A program made the translations under genes and the position numbers. The notes beneath the pieces were generated by a model. That model had not been told where the DNA came from. It did no database searches and saw only the letters and a list, made by a program, of their open reading frames with translations. 64,000 bases of DNA from Treponema bryantii (lineage in GTDB: Bacteria > Spirochaetota > Spirochaetia > Treponematales > Treponemataceae): NCBI RefSeq assembly GCF_900113965.1, contig NZ_FORI01000002.1:186001-250000 (forward strand), read 5' to 3'. Of this stretch, positions 8,368 through 17,601 are shown piece by piece. Positions within the stretch are counted from its first letter, which is position 1. Each line of letters starts with the position of its first letter.

Positions 8368-9441
8368 ATGAATGTTGCATTAATAACAGGAATTACCGGA
8401 CAGGACGGCTCTTTCCTTGCAGAATTTTTGCTTGAGAAAGGATATGAAGTACATGGAATTATCCGCCGCTCATCATCTTTCAATACCGGTCGTATTGAAC
8501 ATCTTTATCTTGATACAGCAATTGAAGATATGCATAAGGCTCGCAAGGTTCAGCTCCACTATGGAGATCTTACAGACTCAGAAAGCCTTATACGCTTGAT
8601 TCGCGAAATTAAACCTACAGAAATTTACAACCTTGGTGCACAAAGCCATGTTCAGGTTTCATTCGAAGTTCCAGAATATACTGCAGACTGTGACGCAACT
8701 GGTGTTCTCCGCATTCTCGAAGCAGTTCACTTCCTTGGAATGGAAAAGACCTGCCGCATTTACCAGGCTTCTACTTCTGAACTTTTTGGTCTTGTACAGG
8801 AAGTTCCTCAGAAGGAGACAACTCCATTCTATCCACGTTCACCATATGCAGTTGCTAAGATGTACGGTTTCTGGATTATGAAGAACTACCGTGAATCTTA
8901 TGGTATGTTCTGTTCAAATGGAATTTTGTTCAACCATGAATCTGAGCGTCGAGGTGAAACTTTCGTAACACGTAAGATTACTCTTGCAGCAAGCCGCATT
9001 GCACAAGGACTTCAGAAAAAACTTTATCTTGGTAACCTTAATGCTCTCCGCGACTGGGGATATGCTAAAGACTACGTTGAATGTATGTGGCTGATCTTAC
9101 AGCAGGATAAGCCGGATGATTTCGTAGTTGCAACAGGTGAACAGCACTCAGTTCGTGAGTTCTGTCAGTATGCTTTCCGCGAAGCTGGAATTGAAATTGA
9201 ATTCAAAGGCGAGGGCGTAAACGAGAAGGGCTACAATAAGGCAACTGGTGAAGTTCTTATTGAAGTAGATCCAAAATATTTCCGCCCAGCAGAAGTAGAA
9301 ACACTTCTTGGAGACCCTACAAAAGCTAAATCTGTTCTTGGCTGGAACCCTACAAAGACTACTTTCCCTGAACTCGTTAAAATTATGATGAAGCACGATA
9401 TGGAATATGTAAAAGCAGAGAAGACTCTGCATCAGAGATAA
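8368..9441 (+). CDS. gmd: GDP-mannose 4,6-dehydratase
   Basis: 357 residues, full length for the family. It converts GDP-D-mannose to GDP-4-keto-6-deoxymannose, the first step to GDP-L-fucose, in the cytoplasm. An extended SDR with the NADP-binding GITGQDGS at residues 7-14, [15 protein letters not shown] typical of Gmd, a catalytic YAVAK near 158, and [16 protein letters not shown] in the C-terminal substrate domain. GGAG at 8356-8359 lies eight bases before the ATG, and a TATAAT box is at 8329-8334 with a poor -35. The next pathway enzyme, fcl, follows after a small ORF. Codon use resembles the core genes more than the AT-rich genes downstream. Confidence 0.95.
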   Translation: MNVALITGITGQDGSFLAEFLLEKGYEVHGIIRRSSSFNTGRIEHLYLDTAIEDMHKARKVQLHYGDLTDSESLIRLIREIKPTEIYNLGAQSHVQVSFEVPEYTADCDATGVLRILEAVHFLGMEKTCRIYQASTSELFGLVQEVPQKETTPFYPRSPYAVAKMYGFWIMKNYRESYGMFCSNGILFNHESERRGETFVTRKITLAASRIAQGLQKKLYLGNLNALRDWGYAKDYVECMWLILQQDKPDDFVVATGEQHSVREFCQYAFREAGIEIEFKGEGVNEKGYNKATGEVLIEVDPKYFRPAEVETLLGDPTKAKSVLGWNPTKTTFPELVKIMMKHDMEYVKAEKTLHQR

Positions 9442-9495
9442 ACTATCTACAACTTAAATTGTGATGTTATCTGGATATCTTTAAAAAGAGGTTAT

Positions 9496-9645
9496 ATGGA
9501 TTTAACGACAAACATTGTAATTAATGGTCCTTCTGCAAAGAAAATTTATGACACAATGAAAAAAATCTCAAAAGAATCAACCTCTAATGCTGAAAAACGT
9601 AAAAAAAGATTAGAAGAATTTACAAAAAATTTAACTTCCCGTTAA
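9496..9645 (+). CDS. Small hypothetical protein (49 aa) between gmd and fcl
   Basis: ATG at 9496 and stop at 9643-9645 give a 49-residue basic protein beginning MDLTTNIVINGPSAKK, with a Lys/Glu-rich helix-prone C-terminal half. AAGAGG at 9486-9491 is a plausible, rather close ribosome site. It lies 54 bases after gmd and 24 before fcl on the same strand. No signal peptide or membrane segment. Not recognised; it may be a real co-transcribed small protein, since the spacing and Shine-Dalgarno fit an operon gene. Confidence 0.5.
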   Translation: MDLTTNIVINGPSAKKIYDTMKKISKESTSNAEKRKKRLEEFTKNLTSR

Positions 9646-9669
9646 TATAATGAGGAAACTGAGGAAATT

Positions 9670-10647
9670 ATGGAAAAGAACGCAAAAATATACGTAGCCG
9701 GTCACCGTGGACTTGTTGGCGGCTCAATTGTAAGATGCCTTAAAGAAAAAGGCTACACAAATATCATTACAAGAACTCATAAAGAACTTGACCTTTTGAA
9801 TCAGGCTGCAGTAAATGAATTCTTTGCAACAGAAAAACCAGAGTATGTATTCCTTGCCGCAGCTCATGTTGGTGGAATTGGAGCTAACTCAACATACCCT
9901 GCAGACTTTATTTACCAGAACATGGTAATCGGTTTCAATGTGGTTGAAGCGGCCCGTGTAAATGGTGTAAAAAAGCTTATGAATCTTGGTTCAACCTGTA
10001 TTTACCCAAAAATGGCAGAGCAACCAATTAAAGAAGAATCTCTTCTTACAGGTCCACTTGAGCCAACAAACGATGCTTACGCTCTAGCAAAAATCAGTGT
10101 AATTAAACTTTGTACTGCTTATAACAAGCAGCATGGAACAAACTTCCTTTCTGTAATGCCAACAAACCTTTATGGACTTGGAGACAATTACGAGCTTCAG
10201 GGAAGTCATGTTTTCCCTGCAATGATTCGTAAGTTCCACGAAGCTAAGGCCAGCGGTGAAGATGTCGTACACCTTTGGGGCGACGGTTCTCCTCTCCGTG
10301 AGTTCCTTTATGCAGGAGACCTTGCCGATGCAGTTGTTTATCTTATGGAAAACAAAAATGCAGAAGACCTCCGTACTCCAACCGGCGACTTTGTAAACGT
10401 TGGTACTGGCCGTGAATGCACAATTAAAGAGCTTGCAGAAACTGTAGAAGATGTTGTTTATGCTGATGTCCGCAAAGACGGCCGACGTTGCCGCATGGAA
10501 TGGGATCCTTCAAAACCAAACGGAACTCCACGTAAGCTTTGTGATGTAACACGTCTCAACGCTCTTGGCTGGAAAGCTAAGGTTGATGTTCGCGAAGGTG
10601 TTGAAATCAGTTATGATGACTTCTTGCATGGTGATGTAAGAAAATAA
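9670..10647 (+). CDS. fcl: GDP-L-fucose synthase
   Basis: 325 residues. It epimerises and reduces GDP-4-keto-6-deoxymannose to GDP-L-fucose using NADPH. The Rossmann motif is AGHRGLVGGSIV near the N-terminus; LAAAHVGGIGANSTYP and NLGSTCIYPKMAEQP are characteristic of WcaG/Fcl; the catalytic Tyr/Lys are in YALAK near 140. Length and motifs are normal. With gmd it supplies donor for the GT11 and GT10 fucosyltransferases at 22.7-24.7 kb. GAGGAAAT just before the ATG provides the ribosome site. Confidence 0.95.
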   Translation: MEKNAKIYVAGHRGLVGGSIVRCLKEKGYTNIITRTHKELDLLNQAAVNEFFATEKPEYVFLAAAHVGGIGANSTYPADFIYQNMVIGFNVVEAARVNGVKKLMNLGSTCIYPKMAEQPIKEESLLTGPLEPTNDAYALAKISVIKLCTAYNKQHGTNFLSVMPTNLYGLGDNYELQGSHVFPAMIRKFHEAKASGEDVVHLWGDGSPLREFLYAGDLADAVVYLMENKNAEDLRTPTGDFVNVGTGRECTIKELAETVEDVVYADVRKDGRRCRMEWDPSKPNGTPRKLCDVTRLNALGWKAKVDVREGVEISYDDFLHGDVRK

Positions 10648-10659
10648 ACTGGTGTTTAA

Positions 10660-11829
10660 TTGAATAAACAAAAATTATTTAACAATCAGTTTTTTCTCTT
10701 TATCTACCGCTTTTGTAAAGTAATTTTTTACAGGCTTATATATGATACTTTCATATATAAGCTGATTTATAAACATTCATTTAAGGATTTTCTTAATCCC
10801 TCAGAAAAATACAAGCTTGTTGTATGTCATAATGGTGGTGGTGGAACAGTTTCATACATGAAAAATAAATATGAAAATGTTCCTCATATAATCTATTTAA
10901 AAAATCCTGTTTCTGCAGATAAAGATTATTTATACAGCATAGAAAACTCTGATACTGGAAATAAGATTTATATAAAACCAAAGCAATTAAAACGGATTGA
11001 GCAATATATAAAAGAAATCCATGTAATTGCAGTTGAATCATACATGAATCTTGAATTCATTTTGCCATGGTTTGTTTCGCTCAACGTTCCTGTAAATTAT
11101 GATATTCATGATTACCACTGTGTTTGGTATGAAACTCATTTTGTTCACAATGGAAAATACCTAAGCGAAGAAGAATTAAGAAAAAGTGTATTAAATTATG
11201 CCTTCAGAAAAATTACTTTTGAACAGTGGTACAAAAACTGGTTTGATTTTTTTGCACACGTACAAACTATAACAGCATTTTCACAATCTTCAAAAGATAT
11301 ATTTAATAAATTCTATCCGGAATATATTGATAAAGTTACTGTAGTTCCACATTCTCTTGATTACATAAAATCTGGAACACTTACAAAGCTTCCAGAAAAA
11401 TTTACAATTGGAATCTTTGGAATGATTAGGGGCGCAGATAAAGGCTGTAATGTAGTTCATTCTTTTCTTGAGTATTCAAAAAATAAAGATTATCAAATAT
11501 ATATTAACGGAGAACTTTCAAAAGAATGTAAAGTAATCTCAGAAAATATTCATTACATGGGTCGTTATGATGTTGAGAGACTTGATAAGTTGATAGAAGA
11601 GCAGGGGATTTCTACAGTGCTATTTCCATCAATCTGTCCTGAGACTTTTTCTTATACTGTATCAGAACTTATACATGTTGGAGTGCCTATTGCCTGCTTT
11701 AATCTGGGTGCTCAGGCAGAAAAAGTTTCTCAATATAAATATGGTCAAATTATTCAAAATGATTCAAATGAAGAAATCCTTGCAGCATTAAAAGCTGCAT
11801 ACGAAAAAGGACAAAACAATGGAAAATAA
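10660..11829 (+). CDS. Glycosyltransferase, GT4-like
   Basis: 389 residues starting at TTG (10660-10662); the start is uncertain because no good Shine-Dalgarno is present. The C-terminal half is a GT-B donor domain: VVPHSLDYI, then FTIGIFGMIRGADKG and PSICPETFSYTVSELIHVGVPI, matching the E-x7-E region of GT4 enzymes. The N-terminal half (NYDIHDYHCVWYETHF) is divergent. It probably adds a sugar to the growing glycan on the cytoplasmic face. Its end overlaps the LicD gene by 11 bases, so the two are probably translated together. Confidence 0.75.
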   Translation: MNKQKLFNNQFFLFIYRFCKVIFYRLIYDTFIYKLIYKHSFKDFLNPSEKYKLVVCHNGGGGTVSYMKNKYENVPHIIYLKNPVSADKDYLYSIENSDTGNKIYIKPKQLKRIEQYIKEIHVIAVESYMNLEFILPWFVSLNVPVNYDIHDYHCVWYETHFVHNGKYLSEEELRKSVLNYAFRKITFEQWYKNWFDFFAHVQTITAFSQSSKDIFNKFYPEYIDKVTVVPHSLDYIKSGTLTKLPEKFTIGIFGMIRGADKGCNVVHSFLEYSKNKDYQIYINGELSKECKVISENIHYMGRYDVERLDKLIEEQGISTVLFPSICPETFSYTVSELIHVGVPIACFNLGAQAEKVSQYKYGQIIQNDSNEEILAALKAAYEKGQNNGK

Positions 11830-12652
11830 AAAGCCACTTTCTTTAGAAGAAGTAAAAAAAATAGAGTTTAATATTCTCTGCGAATTTGCAGATTTCTGTG
11901 CATCAAATAATCTTAAATATTATCTTGGTTATGGAACCTTACTGGGAGCCGCCCGCCATAAGGGTTTTATTCCATGGGATGATGATATTGATGTTCTTAT
12001 GCCTCGTGCAGATTACAACCGTTTTATAGAACTGACTGGTTATAATCCAATTGAACCGAATCTTGAAACAAGACTTTACCGCGACTGTAAAAGTCCAAAT
12101 ATCTATCCATTTGCAAAAGTAATAGATACAAATACAATTTGCTATGAAAAGGGTAAAGCAAAGAAAAATATCAGTGGTTTATGGATAGATGTTTTTCCTT
12201 TGGATGGATATCCAGAAAATAAAAATGATGCCGTCGCTCTTTTTAATAAATATAAAAGATTAAGAAACCTTCATGATCTTACAACAACAAATCCAATGTT
12301 TGTAAATCAGAATCTTTTCAAGAAACTGATAAAAACACTTCTTGTTGCTCCAATAGTAAAACTCTATGGATACAAGAAATTCTGTAAAAAAATAGATTTA
12401 TTGGGACAGACATATTCTTTTGATGAATGTGAAAAAGTTGCAGATTTCACCTGGGGAGATAATACAGAATCATATCTGTTTAAGTCAGAACTTGAACCCG
12501 CTGCCGACATAGAATTTGAAGGCCGTACATTCAAATCTCCTGCAGGCTGGAAACAGTATCTTGCACGCCTTTATGGAGATTGGACACAGCTTCCTCCTGA
12601 GGATCAGCGTATTCCACATGGCTTTTTAGCTTATAATTGTAAAAATCTCTAA
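11819..12652 (+). CDS. LicD family phosphotransferase
   Basis: 277 residues. Family signatures are clear: KYYLGYGTLLGAARHKGFIPWDDDIDVLM holds the LGAxRH and DDDID motifs of the LicD/nucleotidyltransferase fold, followed by GLWIDVFPLDGYP. LicD proteins move phosphocholine or similar groups from a CDP donor to surface glycans. Together with the cytidylyltransferase fusion at the left edge this suggests that the polysaccharide carries a phospho- or phosphono-amine; the transferred group is inferred. It overlaps the preceding glycosyltransferase and is followed after a few bases by the exporter permease. Confidence 0.9.
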   Translation: MENKKPLSLEEVKKIEFNILCEFADFCASNNLKYYLGYGTLLGAARHKGFIPWDDDIDVLMPRADYNRFIELTGYNPIEPNLETRLYRDCKSPNIYPFAKVIDTNTICYEKGKAKKNISGLWIDVFPLDGYPENKNDAVALFNKYKRLRNLHDLTTTNPMFVNQNLFKKLIKTLLVAPIVKLYGYKKFCKKIDLLGQTYSFDECEKVADFTWGDNTESYLFKSELEPAADIEFEGRTFKSPAGWKQYLARLYGDWTQLPPEDQRIPHGFLAYNCKNL

Positions 12653-12673
12653 ATTGTGGTATTCTTTGATAAT

Positions 12674-13558
12674 ATGTCAAACAAGAATGAAACTGCACTT
12701 GCAGAAAACAATAATAACGAACACTGGGATAAAGTAATCACTGCAAAAAAAAGATTGTTGGATTTACATCTTAGAGATGTGTGGGATTATCGTTATCTTA
12801 TTAAAATGTTTATTAAGCGAGACTTTGTAGTTGCTTATAAACAGACAATCCTTGGTCCAATCTGGTATTTAGTTCAGCCTCTCATTACAGCATTTATGTA
12901 TATGTTCGTTTTTGGACAGATGGCTCAGGTTGGAACAGATGGTATTCCTCATATTTTGTTTTACTTTGCCGGTACAATGCTCTGGACATATTTTACTTCA
13001 TGCCTTACAAGTTGCGCAGCAACTTTTACTACTAATCAAGCAGTATTTGGAAAAGTATATTTTCCACGACTAACTGCACCTGTTGCTAACTGCGGCTTTC
13101 ATATAATAAAACTTGCAATTCAGTTTATTCTTCTTGCAGTTTTATTTATCTATTATTTATTTATTCAGAAAGCTCCAATTCATATTACATGGTTGGCACT
13201 GTTATTTCCTTTGATTATTGTTTGGATTGGAATTCTTGGTGGTAGCCTTGGTCTTATTGTTAGTTCTCTTACTACAAAATATCGTGACTTAAATCTTTTG
13301 CTTACTTTTGGAATTCAGCTTGCAATGTATGCAACTCCAGTTGTTTATCCCCTTTCAGAAATTCCAGCTCGTTTCAGTTGGCTTGCATATGCAAACCCTA
13401 TGTGTGCTCCAATTGAATTCTTTAGAATCGCATTTTATGGTGCTGGAAATTTAGCTCCTTCAATGATTATTACAAGTATATCAATGACCTTCGCTTTCCT
13501 TTTCTTTGGTCTCGTTCTTTTCACTAAGAATGAACGTAACTTTGTTGATGTAATCTAA
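12674..13558 (+). CDS. wzm: Polysaccharide ABC transporter permease
   Basis: 294 residues from the ATG at 12674; an in-frame GTG at 12656 would add six residues and cannot be excluded. It is an ABC-2 permease of the Wzm/TagG type with about six membrane helices: RDFVVAYKQTILGPIWYLVQPL near the N-terminus is the family signature before the first helix, and TPVVYPLSEIP lies in the later loop. It should form the channel that moves a completed, undecaprenyl-linked glycan across the inner membrane. Its ATPase partner Wzt is 12 kb downstream. Confidence 0.9.
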   Translation: MSNKNETALAENNNNEHWDKVITAKKRLLDLHLRDVWDYRYLIKMFIKRDFVVAYKQTILGPIWYLVQPLITAFMYMFVFGQMAQVGTDGIPHILFYFAGTMLWTYFTSCLTSCAATFTTNQAVFGKVYFPRLTAPVANCGFHIIKLAIQFILLAVLFIYYLFIQKAPIHITWLALLFPLIIVWIGILGGSLGLIVSSLTTKYRDLNLLLTFGIQLAMYATPVVYPLSEIPARFSWLAYANPMCAPIEFFRIAFYGAGNLAPSMIITSISMTFAFLFFGLVLFTKNERNFVDVI

Positions 13559-13584
13559 TTATACATAAATAAGGAAAAGCAATA

Positions 13585-14406
13585 ATGAAATTTTCTATTA
13601 TAATACCTACATATAATCGTGATGAAGATCTTGAAGAGTGCTTAAAATCATTAAAAGAAAAATCATCATATGAAAATGAAATAATTGTTCTTTATAATCT
13701 TAATGAAAAAACAAAAGCTGTATGCGATAAATATGGAGTAAAATCGGTATTTGATAATGCCAGAAAGAATGGCAAAAGAGTAAAAAGTCTTTGGGGCATA
13801 TTAAATGAGGGCTTAAATGCTGCTTCATACGATTACATTCTATATTTGAATGATGACTGTCTTGTGTTACCAGAATGGGATAAAATAGTTGGAACTTATT
13901 TTGAAAATAATAAAAAATTAGGACTTTTAGTATTAAAAACATATGGAATTGGTCAAATACCATACTTTCGTATTGGAATGTTGGACGGAAAATTTGAAGG
14001 TATTCCATGTGCTAACTATGCTATCATTAATAAAAAAGCAGGTCATTTTTTTGATGAAAAAATTCAATGGTATTATGGAGATGCTGATATTGCTCTTCAG
14101 TTTGCAAATGATGACAATTATGATATTAATTATACAGAAGAAGATATTATAATTCATAATCATAAAGAAGATACTAATAGAGTTATTCATGATACTGATT
14201 TTTTCAATAACTTAAGAGATGAAAGATATTTTTCCTTCAAATGGGTAAATTATAAAGCCTATACGAAATTTCATATAAAACATTATTTTGGATTTGAAAG
14301 AATAAAACTTATCTTTATTTATTCTTATAAATATATATATACAGTTTTGCGAGTTATTTATCGTAAAGTAAAAAGAGCCTTTTTTAATAAGGAGAAAAAC
14401 AGATGA
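13585..14406 (+). CDS. Glycosyltransferase family 2
   Basis: 273 residues. GT-A fold: KFSIIIPTYNRDEDLEECL at the start, then a divergent DxD site in LYLNDDCLVLPEWD (about 90-103), and a C-terminal YGDADIALQFANDD region. No membrane helix is obvious apart from a basic, hydrophobic C-terminal tail. It probably adds a hexose to the glycan repeat; specificity cannot be predicted. AAGGAAAAG before the ATG serves as ribosome site, and the stop overlaps the start of rfbF (ATGA). Confidence 0.8.
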   Translation: MKFSIIIPTYNRDEDLEECLKSLKEKSSYENEIIVLYNLNEKTKAVCDKYGVKSVFDNARKNGKRVKSLWGILNEGLNAASYDYILYLNDDCLVLPEWDKIVGTYFENNKKLGLLVLKTYGIGQIPYFRIGMLDGKFEGIPCANYAIINKKAGHFFDEKIQWYYGDADIALQFANDDNYDINYTEEDIIIHNHKEDTNRVIHDTDFFNNLRDERYFSFKWVNYKAYTKFHIKHYFGFERIKLIFIYSYKYIYTVLRVIYRKVKRAFFNKEKNR

Positions 14407-15194
14407 ATGTATTAATCCTTGCAGGTGGAATGGGAACTCGTTTAGGAGAAGAAACAAAACTAATTCCAAAGCCTATGGTAGAAATTGGAGGCTATCCAAT
14501 TCTCTGGCATATAATGAAAATCTATAGCCATTATGGATATAATGATTTTATTATATTGACTGGATATAAAGGTCATGTAATTAAAGAATTCTTTTTGAAT
14601 TATTACAATCGTTATAGCGATATGACAATAGATTTAGACAATAATGATGTTCAAATTCATAAAATGAGAAGTGAACCTTGGAAAGTAACAATGCTTTACA
14701 CTGGTCCAGATACTCTAACCGCAGGTCGTATATATCGTGCAAAGAATTATATTGGAAATGATCCATTTATGCTTACTTATGGAGATGGCGTTTCTGATGT
14801 GAACATTGAAAAACTTGTAGATTCACACGCAAAATCAGGTAAACTTGTAACATTAACTGCTGTTCAACCAGAAGGAAGATTTGGAGCTCTAGATATTGAA
14901 GCAGATGGTACTATAAGTCAGTTCCAGGAAAAACCGAGTGATGCATGGATTAATGGCGGATTTTTCGTATGTGAAAATAAAGCTTTGAATTATATAGAAC
15001 CATCCACTGCAGATAAAATGATGTGGGAACGAGCCCCACTTCAAAATATCGCAAAAGATGGTCAATTACACGCTTATAAACATTCTGGTTTCTGGCATCC
15101 AATGGATATGCTTAAAGATAAAGAAGATTTGAATAAATTATGGGCAACAGAAAAAGCTCCTTGGGATGTTTGGAATCATTTTGGGAATAAATAA
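14403..15194 (+). CDS. rfbF: Glucose-1-phosphate cytidylyltransferase
   Basis: 263 residues, normal for RfbF/DdhA. It joins CTP and glucose 1-phosphate to CDP-glucose, the entry step of CDP-3,6-dideoxyhexose synthesis. LILAGGMGTRLGEETKLIPK is the nucleotide-binding signature with the catalytic Lys; VEIGGYPILWHIMKIYSHYG and FHP-type HSGFWHPMDMLKDKEDL near the C-terminus are subgroup hallmarks. It overlaps the preceding gene by four bases and is followed directly by rfbG and rfbH. Confidence 0.95.
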   Translation: MNVLILAGGMGTRLGEETKLIPKPMVEIGGYPILWHIMKIYSHYGYNDFIILTGYKGHVIKEFFLNYYNRYSDMTIDLDNNDVQIHKMRSEPWKVTMLYTGPDTLTAGRIYRAKNYIGNDPFMLTYGDGVSDVNIEKLVDSHAKSGKLVTLTAVQPEGRFGALDIEADGTISQFQEKPSDAWINGGFFVCENKALNYIEPSTADKMMWERAPLQNIAKDGQLHAYKHSGFWHPMDMLKDKEDLNKLWATEKAPWDVWNHFGNK

Positions 15195-15195
15195 T

Positions 15196-16257
15196 ATGAA
15201 TGAATTGCTAAATTTTTATAAAGGAAAGAAAGTATTCCTTACAGGACATACTGGTTTTAAGGGAACCTGGTTATCTCGTATTTTGTTACTGGCAGGAGCT
15301 GATGTTACTGGTTATTCTCTTGAAGCTCCAACAAATCCTAGTATATTTGAGCTAACAAATACAGCTTCTCAGATAAAATCTATTATTGGTGATATTCGAG
15401 ACGCTGAAAAACTAAAATCTGCAATGTCTAAAGCAAAACCAGAAATTGTATTACATCTTGCAGCACAGCCAATTGTTAGAACTTCATATCAAGATCCTGT
15501 AGGAACTTATGAAACAAATGTGATGGGAACTGTAAATATACTTGAAGCAGTTCGAGAAACATCTACTGTAAAATCTTTTGTTAATATTACAACAGATAAA
15601 GTTTATAAAAATAAAGAATGGTTCTGGGGATACCGTGAAAATGAAGAGCTATGTGGATTTGACCCATATTCAAATAGTAAATCATGCTCGGAATTAGTCA
15701 CATATAGTTATGCGAATTCTTTTTTTACAGATAACGCTTCACCTGCAATTTCAACTGCTAGAAGTGGAAATGTAATTGGTGGTGGAGACTATGCTAAAGA
15801 TAGGATTATTCCGGATTGTATTCGAGCTGTTGAAAGTGGAAATGAAATAATACTAAGAAATCCAAACTCTACAAGACCTTATCAGCATGTTCTGGAATGT
15901 TTACGTGGATATTTAATGTTAGCAAAAGCACAACATGAAGATAAAGCTTTTGCAGGTAATTATAATTTTGGACCTGATGATGAATCATGTGTTACTACAG
16001 GTGAACTTGCTACTCTTTTCTGTACTTCATGGGGTAATGATGCTACATGGAAGAATGTGTGTGAAGTCAGTGCTCCACATGAGGCTAATTTCTTAAAATT
16101 ACAATGTGAAAAAGCAAAAAATAAATTACAATGGTATCCTCAGTGGGGGATTAAACAAGCAATAGAAAAAATTGTTGAATGGGAAAAATCAGTACAGTCA
16201 GGTACTTCTGCAGCAGAAGTAACAGATCAGCAGATAAATGAATATTTTGGAGAATAA
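15196..16257 (+). CDS. rfbG: CDP-glucose 4,6-dehydratase
   Basis: 353 residues from the ATG at 15196. A start 30 bases upstream exists, but family members begin just before the NAD motif GHTGFKGTWL, so the downstream ATG is preferred. An extended SDR: catalytic SNSKSCSE (Tyr-x3-Lys surroundings: YSNSK), LHLAAQPIVRTSY and NITTDKVYKNKEW are typical. It makes CDP-4-keto-6-deoxyglucose from CDP-glucose with bound NAD. It sits one base after the rfbF stop. Confidence 0.95.
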   Translation: MNELLNFYKGKKVFLTGHTGFKGTWLSRILLLAGADVTGYSLEAPTNPSIFELTNTASQIKSIIGDIRDAEKLKSAMSKAKPEIVLHLAAQPIVRTSYQDPVGTYETNVMGTVNILEAVRETSTVKSFVNITTDKVYKNKEWFWGYRENEELCGFDPYSNSKSCSELVTYSYANSFFTDNASPAISTARSGNVIGGGDYAKDRIIPDCIRAVESGNEIILRNPNSTRPYQHVLECLRGYLMLAKAQHEDKAFAGNYNFGPDDESCVTTGELATLFCTSWGNDATWKNVCEVSAPHEANFLKLQCEKAKNKLQWYPQWGIKQAIEKIVEWEKSVQSGTSAAEVTDQQINEYFGE

Positions 16258-16259
16258 TT

Positions 16260-17588
16260 ATGTTTGAGAATAAAACAAAAGAAGAAGCAAATAAAGAAAT
16301 TTTGGAAAGTGTAAAAGAATATTATAAGAAATTTATGGTAAAACCAGAATACAAAGATGGTGATCGTATTTCTTATGCAAGCCGTGTTTTTGATGAAAAA
16401 GAGATGATGAATCTTGCTGATTCAATGCTTGAGTTCTGGCTTACAAGTGGCCGCTATACAGACCAGTTTGAAAAACAGCTTGGTGAATATCTTGGAACTC
16501 CATTTATTTCTCTTGTAAACTCTGGAAGTTCAGCAAATCTTCTTGCATTCATGACTTTGACATCTCCTCTTTTAAAGGAAAGACAGGTAAAACGTGGTGA
16601 CGAAGTTCTTACAGTTGCCTGTGGATTCCCAACAACAGTAACTCCAATCCTTCAGTATGGTGCAATACCAGTTTTTGTTGATGTTACAATTCCTCAGTAT
16701 AATATTGATGTAACTCAGCTTGAAGCAGCACTTAGCCCGAAAACAAAGGCAGTTATGATTGCTCATACTTTGGGAAATCCTTTTGATCTTAAATCAGTAA
16801 AAGCTTTCTGTGAAAAACATAACCTCTGGCTCATTGAAGATAACTGTGATGCTCTTGGTTCTGAATACACCCTTGATGGAAAAACATATAAGACAGGAAC
16901 TGTAGGTGATATAGGAACTTCAAGCTTCTATCCACCACATCACATGACAATGGGAGAAGGTGGAGCTGTTTATACACGTAATCCACTTCTTCATAAGATT
17001 ATCCGCTCAATGCGCGACTGGGGACGCGACTGTATATGTCCTTCAGGAAAAGACAATCTTTGTGGTCACCGTTTTGATAAACAGTTTGGAACATTACCTC
17101 TCGGATATGATCATAAATATACATACAGTCATTTTGGTTATAATCTTAAAGCTACTGACTTACAGGCAGCTGTTGGATGTGCACAGCTTGAAAAGTTCCC
17201 GTCATTTGTAGAAAAACGTAAAGAAAATTTTAAACGTCTTCATACTGGTCTTGAATCTTTACAGGATAAACTTATTCTTCCTGAACCAGTAGAAAACGGA
17301 AATCCAAGTTGGTTTGGATTCCTTATTACTTGTAAAGAAGGTACAGATCGTACCGAACTCGTAAAGAAAATTGAGGCAGAAAATATTCAGACACGTGCTT
17401 TGTTTGCAGGTAATCTTACACGTCATCCTTGTTTCGACAAGATTCGTGGAACTGATGCTTATCGTGTAATTGGAGATCTTTCTGTAACAGACCGTATTAT
17501 GCGTGATACATTCTGGATTGGAGTTTATCCTGGAATGACAGATGCAATGCTGGATAAGATGATTGAAGTTATTAAGGCAAGTGTTTAG
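16260..17588 (+). CDS. rfbH: CDP-4-keto-6-deoxyglucose 3-dehydrase (E1)
   Basis: 442 residues, as expected. A PMP-dependent aminotransferase-fold enzyme that removes the C3 hydroxyl. Its defining features are visible: the usual PLP lysine is replaced by histidine in SSFYPPHHMTMGEGGAV, and a [2Fe-2S] ligand set occurs as Cys in IEDNCDALG about 60 residues before C-x-C-x7-C (RDCICPSGKDNLCG). These make E1 (DdhC/AscC) more likely than a plain sugar aminotransferase. The reductase E3 (DdhD/AscD) that normally feeds it electrons is not in the window. It lies two bases after rfbG. Confidence 0.93.
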   Translation: MFENKTKEEANKEILESVKEYYKKFMVKPEYKDGDRISYASRVFDEKEMMNLADSMLEFWLTSGRYTDQFEKQLGEYLGTPFISLVNSGSSANLLAFMTLTSPLLKERQVKRGDEVLTVACGFPTTVTPILQYGAIPVFVDVTIPQYNIDVTQLEAALSPKTKAVMIAHTLGNPFDLKSVKAFCEKHNLWLIEDNCDALGSEYTLDGKTYKTGTVGDIGTSSFYPPHHMTMGEGGAVYTRNPLLHKIIRSMRDWGRDCICPSGKDNLCGHRFDKQFGTLPLGYDHKYTYSHFGYNLKATDLQAAVGCAQLEKFPSFVEKRKENFKRLHTGLESLQDKLILPEPVENGNPSWFGFLITCKEGTDRTELVKKIEAENIQTRALFAGNLTRHPCFDKIRGTDAYRVIGDLSVTDRIMRDTFWIGVYPGMTDAMLDKMIEVIKASV

Positions 17589-17601
17589 GAGATTTTAGAT
17601 A

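Noticed and set aside
12656-12673. GTG at 12656 as the wzm start
   Set aside because: No ribosome site supports it and the ATG at 12674 agrees better with family N-termini, though it cannot be fully excluded.
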